From NCBI GenBank assembly GCA_951799425.1, contig OX637397.1, positions 20,341,064 to 20,405,063 of the forward strand: 64,000 nucleotides of DNA, written 5' to 3'. Position 1 is the first letter of the stretch, and every line of letters starts with the position of its first letter. The position numbers were made by a program, and so were the translations under genes. Source of the DNA: Ilex aquifolium. Lineage: Eukaryota > Streptophyta > Magnoliopsida > Aquifoliales > Aquifoliaceae. The notes under the pieces were generated by a model. That model did no database searches. It was not told the origin of the DNA and worked only from the letters and a program-made list of their open reading frames with translations. Shown one piece after another: positions 10,689 to 21,396 of the stretch.

Positions 10689-11639
10689 GATATATTTAGG
10701 TCATCTTGTAATTTTTAAAAAGAAATCATGAGATTATTTTAGCATTGTATAAATTTAAGTTCATCATATAATTGCTACAGCCACATAAAAATGTATTTTA
10801 GATGCTATTGGCAATAGAGTTATGAGGAAACAGGTTTAAATATGAAGACTAATTGGATCAATCGTAAATGGGCATTATTAATTTATTTTTTTATAAAGGG
10901 TTATGACTAGTCTTTTTGTTATTTTTTGCTTACATACGTTGTATATACATATCTTCAATCTTTGTTATTTAACGAATTGTCAAGTATCAAATAAGATGTG
11001 AATAAATATTAATATATCATAAGTGTTTTATCGATTTGAAAAAAAAAAAAAACAAAAACCAAAGATAATAGGTCCCCAAATTAGATCCTATAACATTGTT
11101 CCTTAATTAAGACAAAAGAAACACAGTTCTGCTTACTTGAGCGATTGAAACCTGTGCCACTGTGAACCACTTTTCTGTAGAAATTGACAATACATGGATT
11201 ACGAGATAAGAAAAATGTAGATATTAAGAAACATAAAGGTTATTCACAAGGAGAAACTTACAGAGACTTTAATGGACAAAGTTCAAGAAGGTTGAAATTG
11301 ATCAAATTTTTCGTCTGGGCAATGTCGGACCACTCACTGCCAATCCCCTCGGTATATGCCTTTGATAGAAGACAGAAATAAAGCCGGCAGAGACTAATAG
11401 AGAGATATAATTCTTCAAGACAAGAAATATTCTCCAATCAAGATAAAATCGCCCAGTCTGAATGCCTGAAAAAATATTATACAAGAGGTCATCTAAAAGA
11501 AAAAAAAAGAAAAAAAAAGCTAGACTCAATGTCATAAAAATCTAATACATCGGAATCTGCACCGTCTTATTTGTTTGCAACAGTAGGACTCGAAAGAATC
11601 ATGATTCGGTGAATAAGCCACCGATCAGCATGAATCGGG
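10689..11639. other. Gene-free AT-rich spacer
   Basis: Between the copia element and the CNL locus. It contains a poly-A run at about 11040-11052 and other A-rich tracts near 11510. The open frames at 11184-11381 and 11302-11535 have no recognisable domain. It may hold the CNL terminator, but I see no convincing signal. Confidence 0.5.
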
Positions 11640-11977
11640 TAAAGCATCCACTCCCAGTCTCCATACAGATATTAGTTTTAGGGCAGTGAGGCATTGAAGT
11701 TGCTCTAGGATAAAGTCACATAGAGGCCACCCGCACAGTAGTACATGAGAAAGGGACACCTGCAAGACACGGGAAAGAATTGAGCTCCTTTGTTTATCCC
11801 GTCCGCGTAACAAGGCAATGTTTGACAAGCAATATTTGTTAAAAACGAGAGAGAATGCAGTCCTTGTATGTATACCTGGAAAGAAGGATTGTAGCCCACT
11901 TGGCAAACATGTTAAGAACCAACTACAGGTAATATAATCAAAGTTCGAATGGATGCCAGGTCTTCCATGCTTGGATA
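11640..11977 (-). pseudogene. Decayed fifth LRR unit downstream of the CNL stop
   Basis: After the CNL stop the same 282-bp repeat can still be followed on the minus strand. Recognisable pieces are SIQAWKTW (for SIQGLTTL), [10 protein letters not shown] at about 11890, and LTALKLISVWRLGVDALPDS near the end, which resembles the usual C-terminal end of such receptors. The pieces lie in different frames. The present stop therefore probably truncates a once longer LRR domain. Confidence 0.65.
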
Positions 11978-14900
11978 CTAGAGAAGTGTGCAACCCTCGA
12001 CATGCAACGTTTGAAGAGAAGGAAGAGTGTCAAGACCATCTGGCAAACAAGTCAACTTCGAACAAGAAATAATGTCTAATCGAGAGAGAGAACACAATGT
12101 TCTTATATCCGGAAAGGATATGAGATTAGGGCAATATTCCACCCTCAAGGTGTGAAGAGATGTACAGGATTGTAGCCCACTTGGCAAGCATGTTAACCCA
12201 TCACACCCTGTAAGCTGCAAATCTCGTAGGGTTGTGAGGCCTTGTATGCTTGGAATGGACTTGAGATTTGGGCAATCTTGTATAAGTAAATTCTCGAGAG
12301 ATGAAAGCCTTTGGAGACCATCTGGCAAACAAATCAATTTCGAACAAGAAATGATGTTTAAACGAGAAAGAGAATGCAACGTTTGTATGTCTGGGAAGTA
12401 GACGAGATTATGGCAATATCTCACTCTCAAGGTATCGAGAGATGTGCAAGACTCTAGTCCACTTGGTAGGTATCTTAATCCATCGCACACCCCAATTTCA
12501 AGATATCGAAGGGTACTGAGTCCTTGTATGCTCGGAATGGACTTGAGATTAGGGCAATTTACTACAGTCAAATTCTCAAGAGACGAAAGCCTGTGGAGAC
12601 AATCTAGCAAACAAGGCAATTTCAGACAAGAAAAAATTTCTAAACGAGAGAGAGAACACAGAGTTTGTATATTTGGGAAGAAGATGAGAGTACGACAATA
12701 TTTCACTCTCAAGGTGTCAAGAGATATGCAAGATTCTAGCCCACTTGGTAGGCATGTTAGTCCATCGCACACCCCAGTTTCTAGATATCGAAGGGTTGTG
12801 AGACCTTGTATGCTCGGAATAGACTTGAGATTAGGGCAATTTTTTATAGTCAAATTCTCAAGAGACGAAAGCCTGTGGAAAGAATCTGGCAAAAAAGTCA
12901 ATTTCAGACAAGAAGAAATTTGTAACCGAGAGAGAGAACGCAGTGTTTGTATATCTGGAAAGGAGACGAGATTAGGGCAATCATCCACCACAAATGTCTC
13001 AAGAGAGGTGCAGGATCGTAGCCCACTTGGCAGACATGTTAACCCCTTACACCTTACAAGCTCCAAATTTCGAAGGGCTGTGAGGCCTTGTATGCTCGGA
13101 ATGAACTTTAGATTAGGGCACATATGAATTGTCAACACTTCAAGGCAAGGAAATATTAGCACTACGCTTGGTTCTGCTACTTCCATCCATTCAGTTAGGT
13201 TTGGCATATCAAACAGTGTTAATCTTCTCAAAGCAGGAAACAATGCCTTTGTCACTTCACCACGATGACTGGCCTCTAACATATTACAATCACGACCGTA
13301 GAATGACTCACCTATGCAATGTACACCATCCATTCCTCGCAACTTGAGATCTCGCAGAAGTGGTAGTTGGCCGAGCATCGGTATTTGTTCACAATTACAG
13401 CAGTCTTGCAACTTGATCTTCACCAAATTGTTGAGTGGCAACAAGGAACCATTTCCATTAATACTCACCACCATCTTTATCACCCACGATGGGAACTTAC
13501 TACCCACAAAGTTATAGATCTTTAAGACCTTTAAGTTTGGAGAAGGTTGGAGGCCTTCCAAGACATTCTCAGCACTGATATTACCTCGCCAAGTAGATCC
13601 CCATAAAAGTTTCAACTTGTATATATTTTCCTTTCCAGATAAATCTGCTTTTTGGGCTTCCTCTCTACCACTTACTTGTTCAAGATTGCTTATCACCAGC
13701 TTGCCTCTGAGATTTCCTAAATATCCCAGCTCTTCAATTCGACGACCCTTGTCTTTACCAACGAAAAAGAATGGTATAGTTTGTAGAGAAGTTAACTGCC
13801 CCATCTCAATTGGCATCTCGCAAGTGTCATCAAAATAGAGATGTCTTAAGCTAATCAAATTTGTAAGTTCTTTAGGGAACACGTTAAGGTAGTTGCATCC
13901 TTGGACTCTTAATGTTTGCAAATTGAAGAGCTTGGTAATAGTTTTTGGCAGAACTTCGATGGAAGTCTCTGACAAGTCGAGATACCTCAAATGTATCAAC
14001 TTGCTTATTGAAGATGGCAACTCTGCGATATCAGCCCCATGGAAACACAAGACACGCAAACATGTGAAGTTCAAAAACATGTTGTTAGGTATAATTCTCC
14101 TTGAGAGTAATGTCTGCAACCTTTTAGCACTGCCTTGCTGAATTGTACCAAGTATGTCTGTATCGGTATAGAGTGCTAAATGGCGAACACGAGGAATTTT
14201 AATTCTGGTATTAGCCTCAAGAGTAAAGCACTCAGACAATGAAATTGATTGTGCAAGATCATGCACCAAATCATGCATTTTAAAATATTTAACATTATCA
14301 TAATCACCCTTCTCAATATCTTGAAAAAAGGAATTCTGTAACAAATTTCTAAAATGCTGATTACCTACATCCTCCATTGACATGTTGCTTCCTTCATTTG
14401 GTTGAAGAAATCCATGTGCCATCCATATTTGAATTAGTTGTTCCTTTTCTATGCGGAAATTCTTGGTGAATATTGAACAATATGCAAAACATTGTTTTAA
14501 AGATGGCGACGACAAATGATCGAAACTCACCTTAAGTATTGGAAGAACTCCTTTTTCATCTCCAACTAAACCCCTAACTCCATTTGAAATTTCCCACCAC
14601 TCATGTTTTTCCTTCTTGGAACTCATCATACTCCCTGCTACCTTTGCTGCTAATGGCAAGCCATTACATTTTTCTGCAATCATCCTTCCAATGGCCACCA
14701 AATCTGGAGTCATTGGAGCTCCTCCGTTTGCAAATGCCTTTTCTCTAAATATGGACCAACAATCTTCTGATGATAATCTTTCCACATAATGCCTTGTGAG
14801 TGTCTCCACAATTGATGCCACTTGAACACTGCGTGTAGTAACCAAAATGTTATTCCCATTGGCTATATTAACCCTTACCAAACAAGACTTAAAATCGTCC

Positions 14901-15771
14901 CACTTATTATGATCATCACTCCACATGTCATCAAGTATGAGCAGATATTTTTTTCCTTCTAACTCTTCCTGAAGGCCTTCAAGAATTGAGTTCTTAGTGT
15001 CCACCTCACACTTCCTTTTTGTTTGAGATTCTAGGATCTCTTTCAAAAGCCTTTTGACATCAAAATAATCGGATACAGACACCCAAATTCTCACATCGAA
15101 ATGTCTCTTTATATGTTCATCATTGTAGATCAATTTAGCCAAAGTTGTCTTTCCAACACCAGGCATTCCCACAATGGGAATCACGGAGACAACCTCTTGA
15201 TTTCTCGGGTAAGTTAACATTTCAATAATACTTGATGCATCATTTTCCCTTCCTACAACCTCGGATTTGTCGAGAAATGAGTCGGTCTCCCGGTCTACAG
15301 TAACTTGAGGAGGAGCCATTATTCCTGCACATCCCCTTTGGAGACCAAAATCAATTGCTTCTTTGTTGATCTTATCCAAGGATGAATTGATGTTCTTGAT
15401 TTTATGAGCCATTTCGAGACGGAACGCAACCGGATTGGAAGTCAAAAAGAAGAAGCGTACCTTTCTCCTCATGTCATTTCGGATCTCCACCTTACGTCGG
15501 AGAATTTCATAGGCAATCTCATCCAAGACATCATCGGCTTCATGAGCTAAATCTTTAAGATTCTCCAGCCAGATCCTAACGGACTCTTCGGTGGATTGTC
15601 GCCTTTCGGCGTCGGCTAACACAGCTTGAATCATTTTTACTGATTTTTTTAGCCTATTCAATTCACCTTTGAAACCCCATAGTAGGCTGATTCTTCACCT
15701 GCAAGCGAGAGCACTTTCTTCAGTATTACTTCCGTAGCAGCACTAACCAAAGGTTCAGTTATCATCGCCAT
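11978..15771 (-). CDS. CC-NB-LRR (CNL) disease-resistance protein, frameshifted N-terminus
   Basis: An intracellular immune receptor of the RGA/RPP13-like CNL class. Such proteins sense pathogen effectors and switch by ADP/ATP exchange in NB-ARC. The long open frame (11978-15661, 1227 codons, no stop) has, by residue: coiled-coil with EADDVLDEI (41-49), P-loop GMPGVGKTT (165-173), kinase-2 LLILDDMW (240-247; the Trp is typical of CNLs), RNBS-B ILVTTR, GLPLAAK (334), [13 protein letters not shown] (391-398) and MHD (462-464). LRRs fill the rest, ending in four near-identical 94-residue units. The long frame has no ATG of its own at the front; it opens at a TTG. The likely true start is the ATG at 15771 ([19 protein letters not shown]), but that frame stops after 38 codons. 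One missing A near 15690-15693 would join them. So it is either a recent pseudogene, a sequence error, or a protein lacking the first coiled-coil helix. Single exon, as is common for the class. Confidence 0.9.
12026..13153 (-). repeat. Four tandem 282-bp LRR-coding units
   Basis: The sequence CTTGTATGCT and its context recurs at 12241, 12523, 12805 and 13087, spaced exactly 282 bp (94 codons). Each unit encodes a cassette like LSSLENL...[13 protein letters not shown]...[14 protein letters not shown]...LRV.YC...[13 protein letters not shown]. This covers about four LRRs and has many Cys. Units 2-4 are more alike than unit 1. A fifth, decayed unit continues beyond the stop. Confidence 0.92.
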
Positions 15772-15806
15772 CGTTGTAGGAGAGAGAGAGAGAGAGAGAG
15801 AGAGAT
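15772..15806 (-). promoter_or_regulatory. CT/GA-rich leader upstream of the CNL start
   Basis: On the sense strand a (CT)n tract of about 25 bases (plus-strand GA repeat, 15781-15806) ends about 10 bases before the ATG at 15771. CT-rich leaders are common in plant 5' UTRs. It supports 15771 as the original start. Microsatellite length variation here could affect expression, which is inference. Confidence 0.5.
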
Positions 15807-17412
15807 GCTTGAAGAAATCACTTCACTGAGGATTTGGATATGTGGTTGTAATAACATCATTGCTGGGAAAAATCTGCTCTACGTACGCTCTATTTTGTGG
15901 AAAAGTCAGCGACTCAGCGTACCCTAAATGAATACATAATGACTAATGTTTTTTTAACTTAAAAATTTGATCTCATTTATTGATTTGATGGTATAATTTT
16001 ATTAAAATTATTGAATGATGAGTAAATTTAAATATTTAATAGTACTCACAATCAATCTAAATATCATAGTGAATTAAGTCAGCAAATGAGATCAAATTTT
16101 TAAATTCAAATAATATTACTCATATATAATACGAACCCAAATAATTTAAGTGATAATAGGGACGAGTTGTAAAATCAGACATTTTGAGTTTAAATTTTGG
16201 CAATTTTTTAGGGTCAAGTTATGAGAGATTTATCCCTCGTGAATATTGTAGTCCCCACATGAATGAATTGTATTTGATCGAACGGAAGAGGAGATTAGTT
16301 GAAGTGTGTATAAATTGATTCTAACATCTCTGATCGTTGAACCAAAAAAAAATATAAAATAAGAGTAATACAACTTGGACCTAATAAGTTCTCCTTATAA
16401 TTATTATTATTAAATTGACAGCAAATCTAAGTATTCATTCATTTAAATTAAAGGTTCTGACCCACTATTAGATCTATCAAAGTCCGACACGATACGATTA
16501 ATCGACAAGAATTAAACAGGTTTGGGTTAGACTTTAACGGGTTCGGGTGATAAACGGGTTGACCAGTCAAACACGTTTACTAAACGGGCCGTGTTCGGGT
16601 GAGTCCTATCAATTCGTTTATCATCCGTTTACCTGTTTAAAAAAAATTATATAATATAAATATATTTTAACTATTAATTTAGATTTTGAATCATACATAA
16701 AAATAATAATATAAATGAAGTTAAAAAAAAAATGATCAGAAGCTGTAAGGAATTTTTCTATTTGTGTTAAAATCTACATTGTACAGAATTATCCCACGTC
16801 GACTGAAGACAAAACCCATGTTAGAAATTGCCTATAAAAAAAGTGCAACCCTCTACCATGAAGCACTATTTGGGTTTCACATGAAGCACTATTTGGTGCT
16901 TTATACAGCTGGACTCAATAATAAGTTGTTTCTAATTGGCGTGAGCCGAAAATTTCGACTTGACTTTTATAATTTATTTTGAGTGGCGTATTATTGTTAA
17001 ACGGGATAAATAAGTCGTATTATATTACTCATTTATTAAATGATTCGTATTTGTATTGAAATTTTTTATATGTTTATTAAATATATCGTGTATGAATTTA
17101 CATATTTTTTATCCGTCGCCTGTTTAACCTGACATGTTTGACACCTCTATCCAATTAGTTCAAAATACAACTTTTTATGATTAATTTACAAAAAAAAAAA
17201 ATAATAATAAAATCAGATCCATCCTAAATTACTGAATATGAATTTTGAGTCATAATTGAATTGATGTATCAGATTAACCATTCAAGTCAGTATTTTTTTT
17301 CCCCACTTAATAAATAAATTGACATGAACTCGTTTATACACGAGTTATACATGACATAAATTTCATAAAATACAAATATAATAATTTCTAAATCTAAAAT
17401 ATATATAAATTA
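15807..17412. other. Gene-free AT-rich DNA with a possible TIR element
   Basis: No credible gene. A possible old element spans about 16470-17152. It has ACGGGTT/GGGTT-rich subterminal parts, a left end near ATCTATCAAAGTCCGACACG, and a right end whose reverse complement reads AGAGGTGTCAAACATGTC. The ends match only loosely, so the call is weak. The open frame at 16764-16982 is AT-rich and resembles nothing I know. Confidence 0.4.
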
Positions 17413-17737
17413 GTGGTTTTCACATTTTGTATCCCGAAAAATTTCTTGATTCTCACTTTACACCCTAAATGTCATAAATTAGTTCCAATGTGGCCCTCGG
17501 ATTAACATCAATTTTAAATTTCGTTAAAAATTGATGCACATGCCCCCCACGTATGTTGCTCTTAGGCAAAAAATATAAACTCGTCATTTATATCATTGCG
17601 TGACATGTGTATCAATTTTTAATAGAATCTAAAGCAGATTTATGCCATTCGGTGTGCAATGCGAAAAAAATAATCTTTTGAGGTACAAAGTGAAAATCGA
17701 TACATCTTTCAGGGTACAAAATGCGAAAAGCCCTATA
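17413..17737. mobile_element. MITE-like element with long TIRs
   Basis: The left end (GTGGTTTTCACATTTTGTA and onward) and the reverse complement of the right end (GGGCTTTTCGCATTTTGTAC and onward) match imperfectly over about 60 bp. The whole can fold into a long hairpin. No coding capacity. The type, with text like GTACCCTGAAA near the ends, recurs elsewhere in this window (17852, 45517, 59208). Confidence 0.6.
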
Positions 17738-17851
17738 AATTAAACAAAATTTGACCACGATAACTTGAAAAGAATCCCTGGTTGTCTCTGTCTGGTGGAA
17801 GACTCAGTGTAGACTTACACTTGAAAGATTTTAGAAAATTGTCCAAGATTT

Positions 17852-18133
17852 AAGACGAATTATACTTTATACCCAAAAATATTTTTTTAAAATTATTTTA
17901 AACCCTTAAATATTAAATTATTTATATTGTACCCTCAATGTATTGAAAGTATTACAATGTGACCCTTCCATAAACTTCTGCTGCTTATTCCGTCAATGTC
18001 AATGGCGTGATTTTTGACGGAATGAGTAATAGAAGGTAACATAAGGGTCACATTACAAAACTTTAAATACATTAAGAGTATAATATGAAAATAATATATT
18101 TTAATCTTTTGGGGTCCAAGGTACGATTCTCCC
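17852..18133. mobile_element. MITE-like palindromic element
   Basis: Left end GAATTATACTTTATACCC and reverse-complemented right end GAATCGTACCTTGGACCC are imperfect inverted repeats. The centre has paired stretches (ACGGAATGAGTAATAGAAG against the reverse of CTTCTGCTGCTTATTCCGT). It is non-coding; the 66-codon frame on the minus strand only reads across the palindrome. Confidence 0.55.
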
Positions 18134-20520
18134 AAGATTTATTACATGTTTGTAATTAATGTGGTTGAATAGGGGCTAGACAATATGTTAATCTATACTA
18201 CTCATAAATATAATCATCTCTGAAAAAATTTTGATTTCTTATTTTATCCCTAATTATTATGATAAAGTCAATTATACTCAATTATATACTTTCATATAAT
18301 TTTTGTTTTTTACACATATTTGACTTTCAACTTGTTTTGGACAATTTTATAACGATTTTTAAATTTTTTTGAACTTATTTATTAATAGTATAGTTATATA
18401 CAATTATATATATCTATATGAAGAAATAAAGTCCTATATATGTTAAATTATTATACACATATAGTAATTGAGTTGAATTTCATGGTCAAATATATGTTAA
18501 ATTTTATTTTTTAATATGTAATAATATTATAGGGGATCTAATCAATTTATTTAATAAAATAAAAATTAATAATTTTATAATATAATTATATTAGCGATAC
18601 CCCGTGACTAAAATCACTGTACACTGAATTATTACACAGTGCATGCATTTGAATGTGTGTTGGAATGTGTGTATGTATGTGCAGCCGTGTGTTGTGGAGT
18701 GTGTGTGTTGGGTTTTTGAAATTTGGGGGGGAAAGTGTGTGTTGAGTGTGTAAAATTTGGGGGGAAAAATATACCCCTCATAAGTTCAAACACCTATCTG
18801 ATTTATTATATAGATGTGCAAAAATGCCTAAAGGGGTCGAAGAGATACCTAAATAAATAATAGTTTAGTTATTCAAAAACTTATAGAATAAATTAATAAT
18901 TAAATTTAGTAATAATGAAAATACGGATTAATTATTTAACACCTAATTTATTATTTAATTTAATTACACATATAATTTAGATTTTCTATAAAAATAATAT
19001 TATTTAATTTATTTACGTAAAACGCATGCGGTTAGTTTGATATGAAATTGAGATAAAATTGCTAATAGGACTTTAATTTTAACACAATTTATTTAAATCA
19101 GTACCAAATCACTAGATATGAATTCAATCTTAACAAAATTTGGTCATAACCAGATTAACCAGAATCGCTTTAGGATTAGGTGCTCATGGAATTATCATAA
19201 AAAAATTGAAAAAAAAAAAAACCCACGCAGAAAAAATCAAATTAAATTGGATGATAAATGAGAGAAAATAAAGAAAAAATTGTGACCACCTTGTGGCACA
19301 GTGTCTACTGTCTAGTATAGCCTTGTGCTGTTCTATATGCTTATCAAGTCAGCATCAAAATGCTGATTTGATGCTCAATTTTTCTTTAATATTTCTTATA
19401 AAATCAACTTGGCACAGGTTATATGGTGGGTAATTTGGTCAAATTATGATGTGGATATTTGTTATTTTATTTTTAATTTGTTATGATATGTGGATTAGTG
19501 TCTAAAAGCACATAAATTACGTACATGTAGTACATAAAAGTATTTTATATAAATTATATACCCGTAGTACATAAAAATTTGTAGTGCTAGAAAAAACACA
19601 TAAATTATATGCTTGAAGTTTGTAAATTATTGTGATGCCAAAAGATCAAATGAGTGATTACAAAACACAGAGCCTAGAACTCGTAATTTATTAAATACCG
19701 AGAATACATAAAATCGTGTCAATAGCACGTAAAATAATAGTTGATGTCTGCAATATTTTATCATTACTAGTTGGTGTACACGTGCAACGACTGACACACA
19801 TAATAAATTATAAATACATATATATGGAGAGAGAGAAAGAGAGAGAGAGAGAGGAGAGAGAGATGGGGACAGAGTCGGACTAAAAAATTTGTCAAAAACT
19901 CAGTATAAAAAATAATGGGAATTAACTATCTAAGACTAATTCTATAATGTTTTTAAGATTAACGAAATTCAACAAAACATTTGGATTGATACAAAAATTA
20001 TTTTTTTGACCAACCTAACTTTATAGCTACTAAAGCATATGCATTTCCCTAAACGAAAACAATCCACAAGAAATTCTATTATATGGTTAGGATCGTATTT
20101 TAGATCACTACTGATTGTAGCAAAAGTTTAAATTATTAGACTCTGATTTGAATTATAGTGTTTTGAAAAAAACAATTAACAACATCTACCAAAACAGTAA
20201 TACAATAGCATGGAGTGAGCTAAAAGGAGTCAAGTCCATTACGCAATTAAAAAATAATCAAAGCCACCTAAAAGCCAATGTAATTAGCATCTTTCAACAA
20301 GCCAGCATGTAGTTCTTGATAGAATTATATACTAAAAACTTATTTTTTATAATGAAACTCAATTTATTATTTAATAAAAGTTATTTGTTTTTTATTTTAA
20401 TGAGAATCTGTGTGGATAAAATATTTGCATTATATTAAATATATGATAAGCATGTGTGTCTTTTATTTTACATTATAGATAATATAGTGTGTAGAGTTCG
20501 GCTTATACACAGATCAAATT
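18134..20520. other. Gene-free AT-rich DNA with Helitron-like ends
   Basis: At 18192 the sequence TCTATACTACTCATAA follows an A, like the 5' ends of the Helitrons described below. At 19766-19790 ACTAGTTGGTGTACACGTGC resembles, on the minus strand, a Helitron 3' end (CACCAACTAGT after a short hairpin). I could not pair either end with its partner. A GT-rich patch (about 18650-18760) and a GA repeat (19826-19863) are the only other structure. I see no gene. Confidence 0.4.
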
Positions 20521-20521
20521 A

Positions 20522-20942
20522 TCAGATCCTTGTGCTTTGTAGTTTTTCATTAGGCCCTGACTGGAGATCATCTGCAATTACTTCATCATTTTCAACGTTT
20601 GCACCTACATTTGAAATTTTCATTGCCTCGTGTACCATTTCGACCATATTATCCTTAAGATCTGAATCAACTAAAGTTTTTTTCCTGATAGCCATACAAT
20701 GGCATGTAGGGTTTCTCATGGTTAATCCAATTCTTGTACTTCTTTAAAAAGCCATTAGAAATAAGATGATCCCAAACTACTTCTCTTGACCAAAAGAAGC
20801 GATTTGCACATCTTTTACACGGACAATAAATCATTGAACATTTATGCTTATTGGTGTATGCAAATGTAAGAAATTGCTTAACCCCATCCAAGTACTCCTG
20901 TGAGACCCTCTTTGGTAAGTCAATTCAAATCTTGTCCATTTT
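20522..20942 (-). pseudogene. CACTA (En/Spm) transposase N-terminal fragment
   Basis: The minus-strand reading from an ATG at about 20942 gives a MDK...LPKRVSQEYLDGVKQFL start, then FAYTNKHKCSMIYCPC, KRCANRFFWSREVVWDHL and ISNGFLKKYKNWINHEK. This is the transposase-associated domain found at the N-terminus of plant TNP2-type CACTA transposases, with its Cys/His pattern. A stop lies within the first residues, and a frame change follows at about 20690-20720. An acidic stretch DSDLKDNMVEMVHEAMK then follows in the second frame. The catalytic TNP2 domain is absent, so this is a fragment. Confidence 0.8.
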
Positions 20943-21396
20943 TTGAATTTTCTCAATTTTTGTACCTAATGTTTCAGTCATGCAAATATTGTTAAAAAAT
21001 GCATGTATGCAATAGTAAATACCAAAAAATATAATGTGGGTTCCATGGATTATTTAGCAACAAAATTCAACATGACACATTCCAAATTCAAACTCAAAAT
21101 ATTGTAACCAACCTCAAAAAGGCAATTAGAAAAAGAAAACATATGGATTGCAACCTTTCTTGAAAAAGGATACTCTAATGGGAATATTTGGATACACAAT
21201 ATTCCATTCAAAGAGAATCAACATCACATGCAATTTCCTCCAACTGATGTGTAATACTGAAACAATTCAAATATTATATAATAATATCTATGCAAAAGGA
21301 ATTAGTGTAACTCAAAATTTCCATGAAAAAGGTAAACCAAGTGTTTAAAATAGAAAATAAGTAGCAAAGTTTCCCGATTCCTCTCCTACCTAGTTG
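20943..21396. other. Short gene-free spacer
   Basis: AT-rich sequence between the CACTA fragment and the LINE. The open frame at 21148-21348 shows no domain. I see nothing else here. Confidence 0.4.

Noticed and set aside
12444-13127. Plus-strand 227-codon frame with repeats
   Set aside because: Antisense shadow of the 282-bp LRR repeats of the CNL gene; its repeat pattern is inherited from the true coding strand.
19300-19315. CTAGT preceded by ACAGT-GTCT-ACTGT as a Helitron 3' end
   Set aside because: The hairpin abuts the CTAG with almost no spacer, unlike the 9-12 base spacing of the convincing ends here.
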